Source: Lewinellaceae bacterium
GTDB lineage: Bacteria > Bacteroidota > Bacteroidia > Chitinophagales > Saprospiraceae
NCBI GenBank assembly: GCA_020636135.1
Contig: JACJYK010000001.1
Span: 3,520,501 to 3,584,500, forward strand
Direction: 5' to 3'
DNA length: 64,000 bases
The position numbers and the translations under genes are program-made. Below, in pieces: positions 62,920 through 64,000 of the stretch. The notes under the pieces were generated by a model. It saw only the letters and a list, made by a program, of their open reading frames with translations, was not told the DNA's origin and did not search any database. How positions within the stretch are numbered: the first letter of the stretch is position 1; each line of letters starts with the position of its first letter.

Positions 62920-64000
62920 TTCGAAGCATTTGTCAACTGATCCAGCAGATCTGCCAGCACTTTGGTCTGGCTGCGCCGGTTGTATTTTTCAGGCCGGGTT
63001 CCCATTTTTACCGGCTGCCGGTCGTTATCTAACCAACGATTGAATTGAGTCAGCAGGGTCTGCTTCATACCCTGCAGGTCATTATAGTCCAGCATTGGAT
63101 CATGGCCAAATTCATTTAAGAGTACCGCAGCTTCACCATCAACTGGTCCGAGGCTGAAAATTTGATTCTGCACAGCCATGTATTCATACAGCTTACCCGT
63201 AATGATTTTTTTGTTGTCTTCCACCTCCGGAATGATGAACAGTTGACTGTTAAGTCCCGCCATATAGGCAATCGCTTCGTTATGGCCTACATAACCCACC
63301 ATACGAGCATACTTGAACAGCCCAAATTCTCCCAATGTCCGGGTGAGGCCCTCCCCGGCTTTCCCCACGAATACCAGGGCGAACGATTTGGCAAAATCTT
63401 CATTTTCACGGATTAATGCTGCAATGGCCTTCCACAGGTTTTGGTTATTCTGGCTTGGTTTGAAGCTACCCACATAGCCGAGATGGAAGGTATTTTCTGG
63501 CAACACTTTTGGTATGACGTGATTAAAATCCGCAGAATGGTAGCCGTTATAAATAAGGGTGATGTTCTTTGCCCGGTCCGCGAATTCATCGATAAGACCG
63601 GTGCTTACCACGGTGACTCCGTCTGCAGTGGTTAAAACCTGATTTTCATAGCGCTGATCCTTTCGTATACTTCTTTCGGACCTTAACAAATACCGGTTAT
63701 AAAAAATATTTACCCAGGGGTCTCTGAGATCAGCGATCCAGGGCAGATTGAATTTCTTCTTAAGGCTTAACCCGATCAGATGCGTACTCTGTGGCGGGCC
63801 TGTCGTAATGACGGCATCCACTGTTCCCTGATGGAAGATCTTTGCTGCTTCCGCCAATGCAAAACGGTTCCAGCCAATCCGCGGATCGGGAATGAAAAAA
63901 TTGGCCCGGATGTAATTGGACAACCGCTGAAATAAGCTGGCACTATCAATAACATCGGACATGCCTACCGGAGACTCCTTGGTAGCTTTACCGGTTTTCA
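62916..64000 (-). CDS. Family 4 glycosyltransferase (N-terminus beyond the window)
   Basis: The frame is open from 62916 to the right edge; an internal ATG at 63962 would give 348 residues but the reading continues upstream (KATKESPVG before it), so the N-terminus is probably missing. Seen are the DAVITTGPPQSTHLIGLSL and PWIADLRDPWVN segments of the N-terminal Rossmann half, and the nucleotide-sugar half with FHLGYVGSFKPSQNN and GKLYEYMAVQNQIFSLG. This is the pattern of GT4-type retaining glycosyltransferases. It is in the surface-glycan region and is the first gene of the pair with the beta-propeller-like protein. Confidence 0.88.
   Translation of the reverse strand, partial: KTGKATKESPVGMSDVIDSASLFQRLSNYIRANFFIPDPRIGWNRFALAEAAKIFHQGTVDAVITTGPPQSTHLIGLSLKKKFNLPWIADLRDPWVNIFYNRYLLRSERSIRKDQRYENQVLTTADGVTVVSTGLIDEFADRAKNITLIYNGYHSADFNHVIPKVLPENTFHLGYVGSFKPSQNNQNLWKAIAALIRENEDFAKSFALVFVGKAGEGLTRTLGEFGLFKYARMVGYVGHNEAIAYMAGLNSQLFIIPEVEDNKKIITGKLYEYMAVQNQIFSLGPVDGEAAVLLNEFGHDPMLDYNDLQGMKQTLLTQFNRWLDNDRQPVKMGTRPEKYNRRSQTKVLADLLDQLTNASK

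Overview
The window looks like a chromosomal segment of a Bacteroidota bacterium, most likely of the Saprospiria/Chitinophagia side. The evidence is two proteins with type IX secretion (T9SS) C-terminal sorting domains, a hybrid two-component regulator of the one-protein Bacteroidetes type, a short RpoD lacking region 1, a fused CcoN-CcoO cbb3 oxidase subunit, many lipoproteins, weak Shine-Dalgarno signals, and -7 promoter elements of the TAnnTTTG type. The assignment comes from gene content only. No rRNA or tRNA gene and no CRISPR array was seen.

Layout. 0.2-9.4 kb: a secreted coiled-coil protein and a lipoprotein, small membrane proteins (DUF4386-, DUF6090- and DUF998-like), a large secreted six-hairpin glycosidase-like protein, and a minus-strand pair of a membrane-anchored TIR protein and an outer-membrane barrel-like protein. 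9.6-15.8 kb: an APC permease, a lipoprotein in an AT-rich stretch, a GMC oxidoreductase with its gluconate-2-dehydrogenase-subunit-3-like partner, and a secreted esterase. 16.0-24.6 kb: a complete cbb3 oxidase operon in the order ccoI, ccoS, ccoNO, ccoQ, ccoP, ccoG, ccoH and a SafE-like gene, with an FNR-like palindrome upstream of ccoI. 24.7-31 kb: a NIPSNAP-like lipoprotein, then an AT-rich block with a two-lobed aspartyl protease and a 1359-residue hybrid sensor/regulator.

31-46 kb: gamma-glutamyltransferase, a thioester alpha-2-macroglobulin lipoprotein, topoisomerase I, small envelope proteins, a metallophosphoesterase and a repeat-built T9SS substrate. 46.5-55.2 kb: housekeeping genes (rplS, threonylcarbamoyl-AMP synthase, a CtpA-like protease, an Lrp/AsnC regulator, rpoD, a ferredoxin-NADP reductase) and a gliding-motility-associated surface protein. 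55.2-58.3 kb: a methyltransferase gene broken by a stop codon and a frameshift, slyD, and an IS3-family element whose two frames are joined by a -1 slippery site. 58.3-64 kb: an enoyl-CoA hydratase, then the start of a glycan or surface-polysaccharide region (methyltransferase, GT2, PIG-L deacetylase, beta-propeller-like protein, GT4 running off the right edge).

The most unusual non-coding signal is a set of tandem repeats placed directly after stop codons. Two arrays are built from GATTTRA-like heptamers and two from purine-rich GGAAAAAGG-like units. In every case the same repeat strand is the sense strand of the upstream gene. No clearly new multi-gene system was identified. The best candidates for novelty are these 3'-end arrays, the TIR/transmembrane/C-terminal-domain protein with its outer-membrane neighbour, and the protein of eight cysteine-paired modules.
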